Shown here piece by piece: positions 49,260 to 59,190 of a stretch of DNA of 64,000 nt. The position numbers and the translations under genes were made by a program. Within the stretch, counting starts at the first letter, position 1; each line of letters opens with the position of its first letter. The notes under the pieces were generated by a model. That model ran no database searches, was not told the origin of the DNA, and saw nothing but the letters and a program-made list of their open reading frames with translations. Source of the stretch: AP-15 sp035570595 (GTDB lineage Bacteria > Pseudomonadota > Alphaproteobacteria > ATCC43930 > CGMCC-115725); assembly GCA_035570595.1 (NCBI GenBank), contig DATMLF010000147.1:1-64000 (forward strand), given 5' to 3'.

Positions 49260-51388
49260 CCGCCGCCGCATCAGCGCCGTTGCCGCCGCTGCTCGCCGCC
49301 AATCCGCGCCTCGACCAATGGGTCGGGTTCGACGAGCCCGGGCGGGTCCGGGTGTCCACCGGCCGGGTCGAGATTGGCCAGGGGGTCCTGACCGCGATGC
49401 GGCAGATCGCGGCCGAGGAGCTCGACGTCTTGCCCGGGCGCATCGTGCTGCGGTCGGGCGACACCGAGCTGACCCCGAACGAGGGCTACACCGCGGGCAG
49501 CCAGTCGATCCAGTTCGGCGGCGTCGCGTTGCGCCTAGCATGCGCCGAGGTGCGCTCATTGTTCCTCGACCGTGCCGCCCTCGACCTCGGCTGCCCGCGC
49601 GCCGAGCTCGCGGTGCATGACGGCGCCGTTATCCGCAACGGTGAGCCGACCGGGGAGGATTACTGGTCGCTCGCCGCCGCGGTCGACCTCGGGCGGCACG
49701 CCACCGGCCGGGCACCGCTCAAGCAATCGGGCGATTTCCGCGTCGTCGGCCACAGCGCACCGCGCGTCGACCTCGGCGCCAAGGTGTTCGGCGAGCCGGT
49801 CTTTCTTCACGACATGGCGCTCGACGGCACATTGCACGCCCGCGTCGTCCGCCAGCCGCGGCGCGGCGCCACGATCGGGGCGGTCGACGAGGCGGCGTTG
49901 CGGCGCGCGGCGACGGGACCGATCGAAATCATCCGCGACGGCAACTTCCTCGCGATCGCGGGTGCCGACGAAACCGTCGTCGACAGGGCGGCGGCGGTCG
50001 CGCCGGGCCACGTCGTGTGGGACGGTGTGGATGCCATCAACCCGTTTCAGGAAGAGGCGCGCTGGCTGCTGCAGCAGCCGTCGCTCGACCGCGTCGTCGG
50101 CGCCGAGCCGCCAGCGGCCCCGACACCGGCCGCAAGCCGCTACGAGGCGACCTACACCCGCATGCACGTCGCGCACGCCTCGGTGGCACCATCCTGCGGC
50201 GTGGCACTTTACCGCGACGGCCGGCTCGAGGTGTGGACGCATTCGCAGGGCGTCTACCCGTTGCGCGCCGCACTCGCCCGCACCTTGAAGCTCGATCCGG
50301 CGGCGATCTCGGTCAGGCATGTGCAGGGGCCCGGCTGCTACGGCCACAACGGCGCCGACGACGCGGCGGCGGACGCCGCTGTCATCGCGATGCGGATGCC
50401 GGGACAGCCGGTGCGGGTGCGCTGGCGGCGCGAGGAGGAGTTCGGTTTCGAGCCGGTCAGCCCGGCGATGGTGGTGACGGCGCAGGCCGCCCTCGACGAG
50501 GCCGGCCGCCCGGCCGACTGGACGACCGAGATCTGGAGCGGCCGGCATTCGAGCCGCCCAGGGGGCGGCGGGAACCTGCTCGCCGCCGAGGCATTGCCCA
50601 ACCCGCCGGAGGTGCCGCCCGCGACCGAGTCGTCCGACCCGCCGGGTGCCGGCACGCGCAACGGCGAGCCGCTTTACGGCTTTGCGGCAAAGCGCATCGT
50701 CCATCACCTGATCCCGGAGACCCCGGTGCGGACCTCGTCCTTGCGCGGGCTCGGCGCCACGCTCAACGTGTTCGCGATCGAGTCGGCGATGGACGAGCTC
50801 GCCGAGCGTGCCGGCGAAGACCCGGTGGCCTACCGGCTGTCGGTATTGCCCGATGAGCGGGCGCGCCGGGTCGTCGAGCGGGTGGCGCAAATGTGCGGCT
50901 GGCGGGCCGGGCTGCCGGCCGGCAGCGGCCATGGCCGCGGGATCGGCTTTGCCCGCTACAAGAACATGGCCGCCTATGCCGCGGTCGTCGCCGCGGTCGA
51001 GGTCGACGAAGAGGTGCGACTGACCGAGGTGTGGTGCGCGTGCGACGCCGGGCTTGTCGTCAACCCCGACGGGGCAAAGAACCAGCTCGAAGGCGGCATC
51101 ATCCAGGCCGCGAGCTGGGCATTGAAGGAGGGGGTGCGGCTCGACGGCGCCGGCATCAGCTCGCGCGACTGGGAGGGCTACCCGGTGCTGCGCTTTACCG
51201 AGGTGCCGGAAATCGCCGTCGACCTCGTCGAGCCGTTGACGGACCTGCCGCCGCTCGGCATCGGCGAGGCGTCGGGCGGCCCGACCGTCGCCGCGATCGG
51301 CAACGCGGTCGCGCACGCGCTCGGCGCGCGCCTCTACGACCTGCCGCTGACCCGCGAACGAGTCATGGCTGCGCTGCTGAAAACGTAG
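49256..51388 (+). CDS. Molybdopterin-binding large subunit of a two-component xanthine-dehydrogenase-family enzyme
   Basis: A 710-residue large subunit of the isoquinoline-1-oxidoreductase/IorB-like group. Motifs: GRVEIGQGVLTAMRQIAAEEL, SRRLRG-like SLRGLGATLNVFAIESAMDELA, and GIGEASGGPTVAAIGNA with the active-site Glu. Together with the preceding iron-sulfur gene it forms a two-subunit enzyme; a FAD subunit is absent, so electrons probably go to a cytochrome or other acceptor. The substrate is likely an N-heterocycle or aldehyde, undetermined. The start overlaps the small subunit by 4 bp. Confidence 0.92.
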   Translation: MTAAASAPLPPLLAANPRLDQWVGFDEPGRVRVSTGRVEIGQGVLTAMRQIAAEELDVLPGRIVLRSGDTELTPNEGYTAGSQSIQFGGVALRLACAEVRSLFLDRAALDLGCPRAELAVHDGAVIRNGEPTGEDYWSLAAAVDLGRHATGRAPLKQSGDFRVVGHSAPRVDLGAKVFGEPVFLHDMALDGTLHARVVRQPRRGATIGAVDEAALRRAATGPIEIIRDGNFLAIAGADETVVDRAAAVAPGHVVWDGVDAINPFQEEARWLLQQPSLDRVVGAEPPAAPTPAASRYEATYTRMHVAHASVAPSCGVALYRDGRLEVWTHSQGVYPLRAALARTLKLDPAAISVRHVQGPGCYGHNGADDAAADAAVIAMRMPGQPVRVRWRREEEFGFEPVSPAMVVTAQAALDEAGRPADWTTEIWSGRHSSRPGGGGNLLAAEALPNPPEVPPATESSDPPGAGTRNGEPLYGFAAKRIVHHLIPETPVRTSSLRGLGATLNVFAIESAMDELAERAGEDPVAYRLSVLPDERARRVVERVAQMCGWRAGLPAGSGHGRGIGFARYKNMAAYAAVVAAVEVDEEVRLTEVWCACDAGLVVNPDGAKNQLEGGIIQAASWALKEGVRLDGAGISSRDWEGYPVLRFTEVPEIAVDLVEPLTDLPPLGIGEASGGPTVAAIGNAVAHALGARLYDLPLTRERVMAALLKT

Positions 51389-51584
51389 CTCCGAGCCGCA
51401 TTCGCCTCGCGTTCGCAGCGAAAATCCGGCGCTGACAGCCCCTTTCGCGGGAAAATCGGGTGCTCGCGCCCCTCTCGCCCAGCGAGATGGTGACGGCCGA
51501 GGCTGGTTGCGAGGGCCGCGAAAAGGCGAGACGATAATCGGCGCGGACCCGAGAATCCGCGGAATGTCGGTGAAGGAACACCCC

Positions 51585-53162
51585 ATGAAATACGACGTGG
51601 TGATCGTCGGCGGCGGCGCCGCCGGATCGGTGCTGGCCGGCCGATTGGCGGCAGACGCGGACACCTCCGTGCTGTTGCTGGAAGCGGGGCCGGATTACCC
51701 GAATCCCGCCCATCTTCCCGACGACGTCAAATACGGCCACACCCGTTTTGCCGAAGCCCCGGACTCGATCCACAACTGGGCGTTGCGGGGCACGATCACC
51801 GAGGAGCAAGGGCAGATCCACGTCGCGCAAGGCAAGGTGATCGGCGGCGGGTCGTCGATCAACGGCCAGGCGATGCAGCGGGGATTTCCCGAGGACTACG
51901 ATTCCTGGGCGGCTCTCGGCAACGACGAGTGGTCGTACGACAAGGTCGTGGCGTACTTTCGCAAGTCGGAGCGCGATCTCGACATTCAGGATAATTATTG
52001 CCACGGCTCGGACGGGCCGATTCCGGTCAGGCGCCGCCAGACAGGCCCCACCCCCGCGATCCAGCAGGCGTTCCATGCGGCGTGCCTGGAGGCCGGGTTC
52101 GGCACCACCAACGACAAGAATGGCCTGCACCCCGCCGGCCTGGGCATAACACCGTCGAACAACATCGACGGCGTCCGAGTAAGCACCGCGATGGGGCATC
52201 TCGATCCGGTGCGCCACCATCTGAACCTGACGGTGCGGGGCGCCGTGTTCGTCCGCAAGATCCTGATCGAGGATGGCAAGGCGGTCGGTGTCGAAGCCGA
52301 AAGCGGCGGCAAGGTGTTCCGCGTGGCGGCCGGCCGGGTGGTGCTGAGCGCCGGCGCGATCCGGTCGCCGCATCTGCTGATGCTCTCGGGCATCGGCCCC
52401 GCCGACCACCTGCGCGAGCACGGGATACCGACGGTTCAGCATCTCCCCGGCGTCGGGCAGAACCTGATGAACCACCTCAGCGCTCAGACGACTTTCAAGG
52501 TAAGGGACGGCGTCTCGCTCGAAATGCATCGCGATGCAGCGCATTTTGCCTTGCACTACACCGCCGAAGGATCGAGCGCCGTCAACGACATGGTGCTGCG
52601 GTCCAGCCCGGTTGTCGACGAGCGAGAGGAACGTGTCCGCGGTGTGCGGACCAAGTACCTGGTCGGCGATGTCCCCCCCGAGCGGGCGGCGCGGATTCAC
52701 TGCACGCTCGGGTTGCCCGATGGCACGGGGTACGTCCGGCTGGCCTCGGCCGACCCCGGCGTCCAGCCGTCCTTCAACTACTGCTATCTCCAGCATCCAA
52801 ACGACATTCGACGGGTACGGGACGGCGTGCGGCTAGCGGCGAAACTGCTGGAATCCGCCCCCTACAAAGACGTGGCCGACTACCGGATCAACCCGACGGA
52901 CGACATCCTGGCCAATGACGACGCGCTGGACCGCTGGATACGCCAGACCGTGGGCACGGCGCGGCACGTCTCCGGGACCTGCAAGATGGGGCCGGACGCC
53001 GATCCGATGGCGGTCGTCGATCAATACTGCCGCGTCAAGGGCATCCAAGGGTTGTGGGTGGCCGACGCGTCGATCATGCCGCGCGTCCCCCGCTCGGGCG
53101 GCGCCCATGCGACGGTAATCATGATCGGCGAACGCGTCGTCGACTGGATCGCGGCAGGCTAA
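51585..53162 (+). CDS. GMC family oxidoreductase (choline-dehydrogenase-like)
   Basis: A 525-residue flavoenzyme. FAD-binding VIVGGGAAGSVLAGRLA at the N-terminus, LLEAGP, VIGGGSSINGQ (GMC signature 1), LSAGAIRSPHLLMLSGIG (signature 2), and the active-site His region in RHVSGTCKMG and SGGAHATVIMIGER. ATG 51585 follows AAGGAAC; an upstream ATG at 51564 is less well placed. It oxidises an alcohol to an aldehyde; the exact substrate is unknown. Confidence 0.92.
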   Translation: MKYDVVIVGGGAAGSVLAGRLAADADTSVLLLEAGPDYPNPAHLPDDVKYGHTRFAEAPDSIHNWALRGTITEEQGQIHVAQGKVIGGGSSINGQAMQRGFPEDYDSWAALGNDEWSYDKVVAYFRKSERDLDIQDNYCHGSDGPIPVRRRQTGPTPAIQQAFHAACLEAGFGTTNDKNGLHPAGLGITPSNNIDGVRVSTAMGHLDPVRHHLNLTVRGAVFVRKILIEDGKAVGVEAESGGKVFRVAAGRVVLSAGAIRSPHLLMLSGIGPADHLREHGIPTVQHLPGVGQNLMNHLSAQTTFKVRDGVSLEMHRDAAHFALHYTAEGSSAVNDMVLRSSPVVDEREERVRGVRTKYLVGDVPPERAARIHCTLGLPDGTGYVRLASADPGVQPSFNYCYLQHPNDIRRVRDGVRLAAKLLESAPYKDVADYRINPTDDILANDDALDRWIRQTVGTARHVSGTCKMGPDADPMAVVDQYCRVKGIQGLWVADASIMPRVPRSGGAHATVIMIGERVVDWIAAG

Positions 53163-53181
53163 AGAACGTATCCTGCCCCCC

Positions 53182-53224
53182 GAGCTCGCGCGTCGGATCG
53201 GTTACGACACCTGCGCGAGCTCGC
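53182..53224. terminator. Perfect 11-bp inverted repeat between convergent genes
   Basis: Arms CGAGCTCGCGC and GCGCGAGCTCG enclose 21 bp that itself can pair GTCG with CGAC. It sits at the convergent ends of the GMC and RND genes and includes the last codons of the RND gene. No T-run follows, so Rho-independent termination is only tentative. Confidence 0.5.
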
Positions 53225-56200
53225 GGCTGCGGGTCGACTGCGCCGCGGCGAGATGGTCCTTCGCCAAAACCGTGTAGACGGCGGGCAGCACGAACAACGT
53301 GAACAAGGTCCCGATCGACATGCCGGCGACGACCACGACGCCGATCGAGAACCGGCTCGCCGCACCGGCGCCGCTCGCCCTCAGCAACGGGATCAGGCCG
53401 ACGACCATCGCCGCCGTCGTCATCAGGATCGGGCGCAGCCGCACTCGTGCCGCCTGCTCGATCGCGCGCCGCCGGTCGAGGCGTTCGCTGACCTGCAATT
53501 CGTTGGCGAACGCGACCATCAGGATGCCGTGCTTGCTGATCAGCCCGATCAGGGTCACGAGCCCGACCTGGGTGTAGATGTTCATCGAGGCGAGACCAAA
53601 AAACAGCGGCATCATCGCCCCGCAGATCGACATCGGCACGCTGACCAGGATCACCAGCGGGTCGCGCAGGCTTTCGAACTGGGCCGCCAGCACCAGGAAG
53701 ATGACAATCAGGGCAAAGATAAAGGTAACCGCGAGCTGGTTGCCTTCTTTTACATAAAGCCGCGTGTCCGACAGATAATCGTGGCTGAAGCCGGTGGGGA
53801 GGTTCTTTACCTGCTGCTCGAGGAAGTCTACGGCCTGCCCGGTCGTGACGCCCGGCATCGGCACCGCCTGGAACGTCGCCGAGTTCAGCTGGTTGTACTG
53901 GGTCAGCGCATTGGGCTCGGTGTCCATCGACAAGGTGACAAGGTTCGACAGCGGCACCGGCTGGCCGGCCGCGGATTTGACGTAGTAGCGGGTCAAGGTG
54001 TCGGCCGAAAGTCGGGCGGTCCGCGGGACCTGCGGGATGACCTCGTAGGAGCGGCCGTTAAGGTTGAACCGGTTGACATAATTCTCGCCGACCAGCAGCG
54101 CCAGCGTGTCGCCGATCGACTGCATCGAGATGCCGAGGTCGCTCGCCTTCGAGCGGTCGATCTTGACGTGGATCACCGGCTGGTTAAACGCGAGGTCGCT
54201 GTCGACGACGATAAACATGCCGCTCTTGCGCGCCGCCGCCTTGATCTTTTCCATTTGCAGATAGATCGACTTGTAGTCGGCGGGCGCGTAAATCACCATC
54301 TGGATCGGCAACCCGCCGATCGTCGCCGGGAGCGGCGGCAACGAAAACACAAAGGCGCTGAGCCCTTCGACGCTGCTGACCTTTTGCTGCACCAGCGGCT
54401 TCAGCTGCTGCGCCGAGCGGGCGCGCTCGCCCCACGGCTTCAGGATGACGCCGGCGATGCCCTGATTGGGCCCCGGGTTGCCGTTGACGATAAAGCGCAG
54501 ATAGGTTTCGGGAAGCGATTTCAGCGCCTGGTCGAGCTTCACGTCGTAAGCATCGGCATAATCGAGATTGGAGTATTGCGGCGCCTTGGTCACCGCAAAC
54601 AGCACACCCTGATCCTCCTCGGGGGCGAGCTCGGAGCTCGTGTGCAGATACATGAAGACGAGGCTGGCCAGCACCGCGGCGCCGAACAGCGCGGTCACCG
54701 GCCGATAGTCAAGCGAGCGCTCGAGGCGCCGGCCGTACCATTCGGCAAGGCGCGAAAAGACCCGGTCGATCACGCTCACAAAACGGCCGTGCAGCATCTC
54801 GCGGGAGAGCAGCAACGAGCACATCATCGGCGACAGGGTCACCGCGACGATGCCCGAGATGATCACCGCGCCCGCCAACGTGAACGCGAACTCGCGGAAC
54901 AACGCGCCGGTGACCCCACCGAGAAAGCCGATCGGGGCGTAGACCGCGGCCAAGGTCAGGGTCATCGCGATCACCGGGCCGGCGATCTCGCGCGCCCCGA
55001 TCAGCGCCGCCTGCGCCGGGGTGCGGCCCTGCTCGATATGACGGTAGACGTTTTCGACGACGACGATCGCATCGTCGACGACGAGCCCGATCGCCAGCAC
55101 CATCGCCAGCAGGGTCAACAGGTTCAGGCTGAACCCGAGCGCCGCCATGATCATCCCGGCGCCCACCAGCGACAGCGGGATCGTCACGATCGGGATCACC
55201 ACCGCCCGGAAGCTGCCGAGGAACAGGAAAATCACGATGACGACGATGACGACCGCCGAGCCGAGCGAGGATTTGACCTCGTCGATCGATGCCTGGATGA
55301 ATTTTGTCGAGTCGTAGGCGACCTGCATCTGGACCGCGGGCGGCAGGTTGCGCTGGAGCTCCGGCAGCAAGTCGCGCACGCCCTTTACGAGGGTCAGAGG
55401 GTTGCCCGACGGGGTCGCCTGGATGCCGATGAACACCGCGTGCTGGCCGTTCATCATCACGCTCGAGGTCCAGCTCTGCGCCGCGAGGTCAACGGTCGCG
55501 ATGTCGCCCATCCGCACCAGAGCGCCGCTCTTCGCCTTGACCACCATGTTGCGGAACTGGTCGACGTCGGTCAGGCCGGTATTGGTGCTGACGTTGGTGA
55601 CGGTGTAAAAGCCCTTCGCCTGGCCCGGGGCCGCCTGGTAGTTGTTGGCCTGGATTGCCGCCGCGACGTCGCTCGCCGAAATGCCGCGCGCCGCCATCCG
55701 CGCCGGGTCGAGCCACAGCCGCATCGCAAAAACCTGGCCGCCGAGAATGTCGGCCGAGGCGACGCCCGGCACCGTGTCGAGCAACGGCTGCACGACGCGG
55801 GTCAGATAGTCCGAGATCGCGGCGCTCGACAGCTCGTTGCTGGAGAACCCGATATACATGACGTCGGTCGTCTGGCCCGTCGCCTTGACGATGATCGGGT
55901 CCTCGGCCGCGGTCGGCATCAAATACTTGACCTGCTGCACCTTGGCCATGACCTCGGTCAGCGCCTTGTCCGGGTCGAAGTCGAGCTGGATGTAGGCGGT
56001 GATCGTGCTCGTGCCCTGGACCGACGACGAGGTCAGGTAATCGACCCCCTCGGCGGTCGCGATCGCCTGCGCCAACGGCGTCGTGATAAAGCCCTGCATC
56101 AGGTCCGGGTCGGCGCCGGGATAGGTCGTGGTGACGGTGATCGTCGTGTTGGACAGCTTGGGGTATTGCCGGATCGGCAGACCCAGCATCGCCCGCAAGC

Positions 56201-56270
56201 CGATCAGCAGGATCAGCAGGCTGACGACCAGCGCCAACACCGGGCGCCGGATAAAGAGGTCGGTGAACAT
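53202..56270 (-). CDS. RND (HAE1) multidrug efflux pump inner-membrane subunit
   Basis: A 1022-residue pump starting at MFTDLFIRRP, the usual N-terminus of AcrB/MexB-type RND transporters. The two halves are homologous with about 12 TM helices. Proton-relay Asp residues fall in GLVVDDAIVVVENV (TM4) and the periplasmic porter blocks include VKATGQTTDVMYIG and FNLNGRSYEVIPQVP. It follows the MFP gene by 20 bp on the same strand; no outer-membrane factor gene is adjacent. The stop overlaps an inverted repeat. Confidence 0.94.
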   Translation of the reverse strand: MFTDLFIRRPVLALVVSLLILLIGLRAMLGLPIRQYPKLSNTTITVTTTYPGADPDLMQGFITTPLAQAIATAEGVDYLTSSSVQGTSTITAYIQLDFDPDKALTEVMAKVQQVKYLMPTAAEDPIIVKATGQTTDVMYIGFSSNELSSAAISDYLTRVVQPLLDTVPGVASADILGGQVFAMRLWLDPARMAARGISASDVAAAIQANNYQAAPGQAKGFYTVTNVSTNTGLTDVDQFRNMVVKAKSGALVRMGDIATVDLAAQSWTSSVMMNGQHAVFIGIQATPSGNPLTLVKGVRDLLPELQRNLPPAVQMQVAYDSTKFIQASIDEVKSSLGSAVVIVVIVIFLFLGSFRAVVIPIVTIPLSLVGAGMIMAALGFSLNLLTLLAMVLAIGLVVDDAIVVVENVYRHIEQGRTPAQAALIGAREIAGPVIAMTLTLAAVYAPIGFLGGVTGALFREFAFTLAGAVIISGIVAVTLSPMMCSLLLSREMLHGRFVSVIDRVFSRLAEWYGRRLERSLDYRPVTALFGAAVLASLVFMYLHTSSELAPEEDQGVLFAVTKAPQYSNLDYADAYDVKLDQALKSLPETYLRFIVNGNPGPNQGIAGVILKPWGERARSAQQLKPLVQQKVSSVEGLSAFVFSLPPLPATIGGLPIQMVIYAPADYKSIYLQMEKIKAAARKSGMFIVVDSDLAFNQPVIHVKIDRSKASDLGISMQSIGDTLALLVGENYVNRFNLNGRSYEVIPQVPRTARLSADTLTRYYVKSAAGQPVPLSNLVTLSMDTEPNALTQYNQLNSATFQAVPMPGVTTGQAVDFLEQQVKNLPTGFSHDYLSDTRLYVKEGNQLAVTFIFALIVIFLVLAAQFESLRDPLVILVSVPMSICGAMMPLFFGLASMNIYTQVGLVTLIGLISKHGILMVAFANELQVSERLDRRRAIEQAARVRLRPILMTTAAMVVGLIPLLRASGAGAASRFSIGVVVVAGMSIGTLFTLFVLPAVYTVLAKDHLAAAQSTRSRELAQVS

Positions 56271-56290
56271 GAAGCCAGGTCCGAGCCGGG

Positions 56291-57514
56291 TCAGTGCAGG
56301 GTCGGGTGCTGCGGCGGTTGCGGCGGCGGAGCGCCGCTGATCGCGACCTGCACGCCGCTTTGCAGCTTGACCTGCCCCGCGGCGACAACCCGCTCCCCGG
56401 GCTTCAGGCCGGACAGGATCGCGACCTTGCCGCCCCATCGCGAGCCGGTCTTTACCGGCGTTCTGATTGCGCGCAGCACCGGATGCCCGCTGGCATCCTT
56501 GCCGTCGTCCTTGATCACATAGACGCTGTCGCCGTAGAGCGTGTATTCGACCGCGGTCTCGGGCACAACCATCGTGTCGGGACGCGTCGGCAGCACGACC
56601 GCGGCGTCGACAAACATCCCGGGCAACAGCGCGTTGCCGGGGTTGCTCATTGTCGCCTGAACCTCCATCGTGCGCGTGTCGGAGCTGACCTGCGGCTCGA
56701 TCGTCGTGACTTTCGCGTCAAACACGCGGCCGGGGAAGGCGTCGGCGGTGACGTTGACGCGCTGTCCGACGGAAATCTCCGGCCGCAGATGCGAGGCCAG
56801 CGTGAAGTTGACGTAGAGGGTCGACAGATCGGTCAACGTCACGATCGGGGCCCCGGCCGTCAAATACTGGCCGAGGTCGATCTGACGCACGCCCAACTGC
56901 CCGGAGAATGGCGCCCGGATCAGCTTTTGCGCGATGATCGCGTCGGTCTTTTGGATCATCGCGTCCATCTGCGCGAGCTGGCTCTGGTTCTGGTCGACCG
57001 TCTCCTGCGAGGCGAAGTCGTTTTTGCGCAGCGACTGCGAGCGCTGCAGCGAAATCGCGGCCAACCGCGCCTGCGCCTGGTAATTGGCGAGGTCGCCGCG
57101 GTCAGGGGCGTCGTTCAGCTGCACCAGCGGGTCGCCGGCCTTCACCATCGTGCCCGGCTGGAAAAATATGTTGGTGACCCGGCCAGCCACTTCCGGGTTG
57201 ATCGTCACCTGATGGACGGCGACGAGCGAGCCGATCCCCGGCGCATATCGCGGCAGGTTTTGCACCTGGACGCCGATGGCGCTGATCTGTGCCGGGGGCG
57301 GCTTGTTGTGCGCGAAGAAATTCGCGATCGCCTGGGTACGGAAGCGGTTGAACTGGTAAATCCCGCCCAGCACCACCACGAGCAGGAGCCCGACGATCAC
57401 GAACCAGCGCACGACCTTTGGTCTGGGCGTGGCGGCTCGCTCGCGCTCGACATGCCCGCGCGACGCCTGCGCGCGCGGGGCGGCCCCGATATCGGCCATC
57501 TGGTCACCGTCCAT
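56291..57514 (-). CDS. RND periplasmic adaptor (membrane fusion protein)
   Basis: A 407-residue HlyD-type adaptor. One N-terminal TM/signal (FVIVGLLLVVVLGGIYQ), barrel-sandwich blocks (VAGRVTNIFFQPGTMVKAGDPLVQLND, KLIRAPFSGQLGVRQIDLGQYL), a coiled coil (about 115-165) and the C-terminal MFVDAAVVLP, VYVIKDDG. ATG 57514 is behind GGGGAGA. It bridges the RND pump to an outer-membrane channel. It is spaced 13 bp from tetR. Confidence 0.93.
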   Translation of the reverse strand: MDGDQMADIGAAPRAQASRGHVERERAATPRPKVVRWFVIVGLLLVVVLGGIYQFNRFRTQAIANFFAHNKPPPAQISAIGVQVQNLPRYAPGIGSLVAVHQVTINPEVAGRVTNIFFQPGTMVKAGDPLVQLNDAPDRGDLANYQAQARLAAISLQRSQSLRKNDFASQETVDQNQSQLAQMDAMIQKTDAIIAQKLIRAPFSGQLGVRQIDLGQYLTAGAPIVTLTDLSTLYVNFTLASHLRPEISVGQRVNVTADAFPGRVFDAKVTTIEPQVSSDTRTMEVQATMSNPGNALLPGMFVDAAVVLPTRPDTMVVPETAVEYTLYGDSVYVIKDDGKDASGHPVLRAIRTPVKTGSRWGGKVAILSGLKPGERVVAAGQVKLQSGVQVAISGAPPPQPPQHPTLH

Positions 57515-57527
57515 GAATTCTCCCCTA

Positions 57528-58220
57528 TCAGGGCGGCGGAAGCTCGAGCCGGCTGTCATGCGCAGCGGCCAGCGACGTGGCGATTGCGGCATCGCTCATG
57601 CCGACCCCGCGCAGCACAAACCAGCTCGCCTCCTCGACAAGCGATGCGATGGTCCCCTGATAGGTCAGGCAAGCGCGCGCCGGCAGAAAGACAAAGGCCA
57701 TCATCGCCGCGACGTGATGGCCAAACCAAAAGACGTTGGCCGCGGCGATCGGCCCGGCGATCAGGTCGCCGGCCGCGGCCGCGGCCTCGACCGACGCGGC
57801 GAACAACGGGTGGACGCGCTCGAAAATCGTTTCGAACAATTCGCGCGCGTATTCGCCGTCCTCGAGAAAGCTGTGCAGGACGAGCCGCAGCCGCCAATCG
57901 CGTTCGCCCCGGTCGGCCCCGGTCGCCTGCAGAAAATAGCGCACCATGTAATGCGTCATGCGGACCAGGGTCAGCGTCGATGGTTCGAGCGACGCCAGCC
58001 GCTCGAGCGCCGGGTCGCCCTCGCAGCCGAGCTGCAGTATCTCGCCGTAAAGATGCTTTTTGCTCGGGAAATGCTTGAACAACAGCGCTTCGGAGATGCT
58101 CGCCGCCTCGGCGAGTTCTTTCGTCGTCGTACCGTCAAAGCCCTTGCGGGCGAACAGCGGGACCGCCGCCGCAACGATCGCTTTGCGGCGCTCGTCGCTG
58201 TCCAATCGAGTGAGGGCCAT
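57528..58220 (-). CDS. TetR family transcriptional regulator of the efflux operon
   Basis: A 230-residue TetR repressor. The N-terminal HTH is typical: AAVPLFARKGFDGTTTKELAEAASISEALLFKHFPSKKHLY. The C-terminal ligand domain is helical. ATG 58220 is chosen because a GTG at 58244 would lie inside the operator palindrome. It is first in an operon with the adaptor and pump, so autoregulation is likely. Confidence 0.92.
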   Translation of the reverse strand: MALTRLDSDERRKAIVAAAVPLFARKGFDGTTTKELAEAASISEALLFKHFPSKKHLYGEILQLGCEGDPALERLASLEPSTLTLVRMTHYMVRYFLQATGADRGERDWRLRLVLHSFLEDGEYARELFETIFERVHPLFAASVEAAAAAGDLIAGPIAAANVFWFGHHVAAMMAFVFLPARACLTYQGTIASLVEEASWFVLRGVGMSDAAIATSLAAAHDSRLELPPP

Positions 58221-58232
58221 CGCGCGGCAAAA

Positions 58233-58248
58233 GTAAGCGCTCACTTAC
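58233..58248. promoter_or_regulatory. Likely TetR operator upstream of the efflux operon
   Basis: The segment GTAAGCGCTCACTTAC is an imperfect palindrome with perfect GTAAG/CTTAC arms, 13 bp upstream of the tetR start. This matches operators of AcrR/TtgR-type regulators that repress RND efflux operons. Confidence 0.7.
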
Positions 58249-58380
58249 CTTCAGTCAACAGGTCTTCTGCTGGCCGTCCGCGACCGCACGGCGGAACCCG
58301 CGCACATTGCATTAAATCCGTCTCGACGCCCTGAGATACCAGTCGCGACGCGGTGGTGGACCCGCCGCGCCCGCCTGCCG

Positions 58381-59190
58381 TCAGGCGCCCAAGCCCCAGC
58401 CGATCGCGTTGCGCAGCAACGTGTTGAACGCCGGCGTCTCCCACGGCCCGTGAAAAACCGGCGGCGTCGTGTCGGCGGGATCGGCGCTTCGCATCGCGCG
58501 GATCGCCGGGTTGTGGCAATGCCCGAGGGCGACGTAGGCGACGGCGCCCTCGCCGACCGCGCGGGCGTAGCCGACCACTCGTGTCCGGCCGTCGGCTTGC
58601 AGCGAGGTGTCTTCGGGGTAGAGCGTGCCGATTGCCGGCGACACCGCATCGGCGCCGTAATCCGCGGTCAGCAGGATTTCGGTCGAGCCCGGGTCCTGCA
58701 ACTCGACGAAATAAGGCTCGTCCTCGACCTCGAACGACGAGCCGAGGCCGCGGGTCAGCGGGTGATCGGTCGCGCTGACTTCGACGCGAAACCCGCGGAT
58801 CGGCGGATGGGTCAAAAACCGGCACCCGAGAACGCCATGGTGGTCGGTTCTGACGGTGCGGCGCTGGCGCAGACCCTCGACCCGCTCGGCGCGGCCGCCG
58901 CTCGTCCCGTGCAGGCCGAGCCAATGGCCGCCCGCTTCGAGCCAGCTTTCGATGGCGCGCGATTGCGCCGCGTCGGGATAGGGGCCGGCAACGTAAGTGA
59001 TCAACATCCGGCTGACCGGGAGCCATTTCTCGATGTCGGCGAAGTCGTTGGCGACCGAGGCCGGGATGTCCCGCTCGGCGAGCAGCCCCAGCAGGCGCAG
59101 GCGTGCGTAATCGTGGTCGTGCCCGGCCATCGCGCCCGGCGGAAAGCCGCCGGCCACCAGATGCGCGCGGGCGGGATTGTGCTCAGTCAT
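58381..59190 (-). CDS. ThuA-like domain protein
   Basis: A 269-residue ThuA-like protein with a glutamine-amidotransferase-like fold: LVAGGFPPGAMAGHDHDYARL, ITYVAGPYPDAAQSRAIESWLEAGGHWLGLHG, VEVSATDHPLTRGL, VVGYARAVGEGAVAYVALGHCHNPAIR. Family members with homologs in ThuA/trehalose utilisation are mostly uncharacterised. It is transcribed divergently from the PBP gene. Confidence 0.85.
   Translation of the reverse strand: MTEHNPARAHLVAGGFPPGAMAGHDHDYARLRLLGLLAERDIPASVANDFADIEKWLPVSRMLITYVAGPYPDAAQSRAIESWLEAGGHWLGLHGTSGGRAERVEGLRQRRTVRTDHHGVLGCRFLTHPPIRGFRVEVSATDHPLTRGLGSSFEVEDEPYFVELQDPGSTEILLTADYGADAVSPAIGTLYPEDTSLQADGRTRVVGYARAVGEGAVAYVALGHCHNPAIRAMRSADPADTTPPVFHGPWETPAFNTLLRNAIGWGLGA

Noticed and set aside
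53253..56522. 1089-codon plus-strand frame antisense to the RND pump
   Set aside because: A high-GC antisense shadow rich in His/Asp/Arg; the minus-strand pump is unambiguous.
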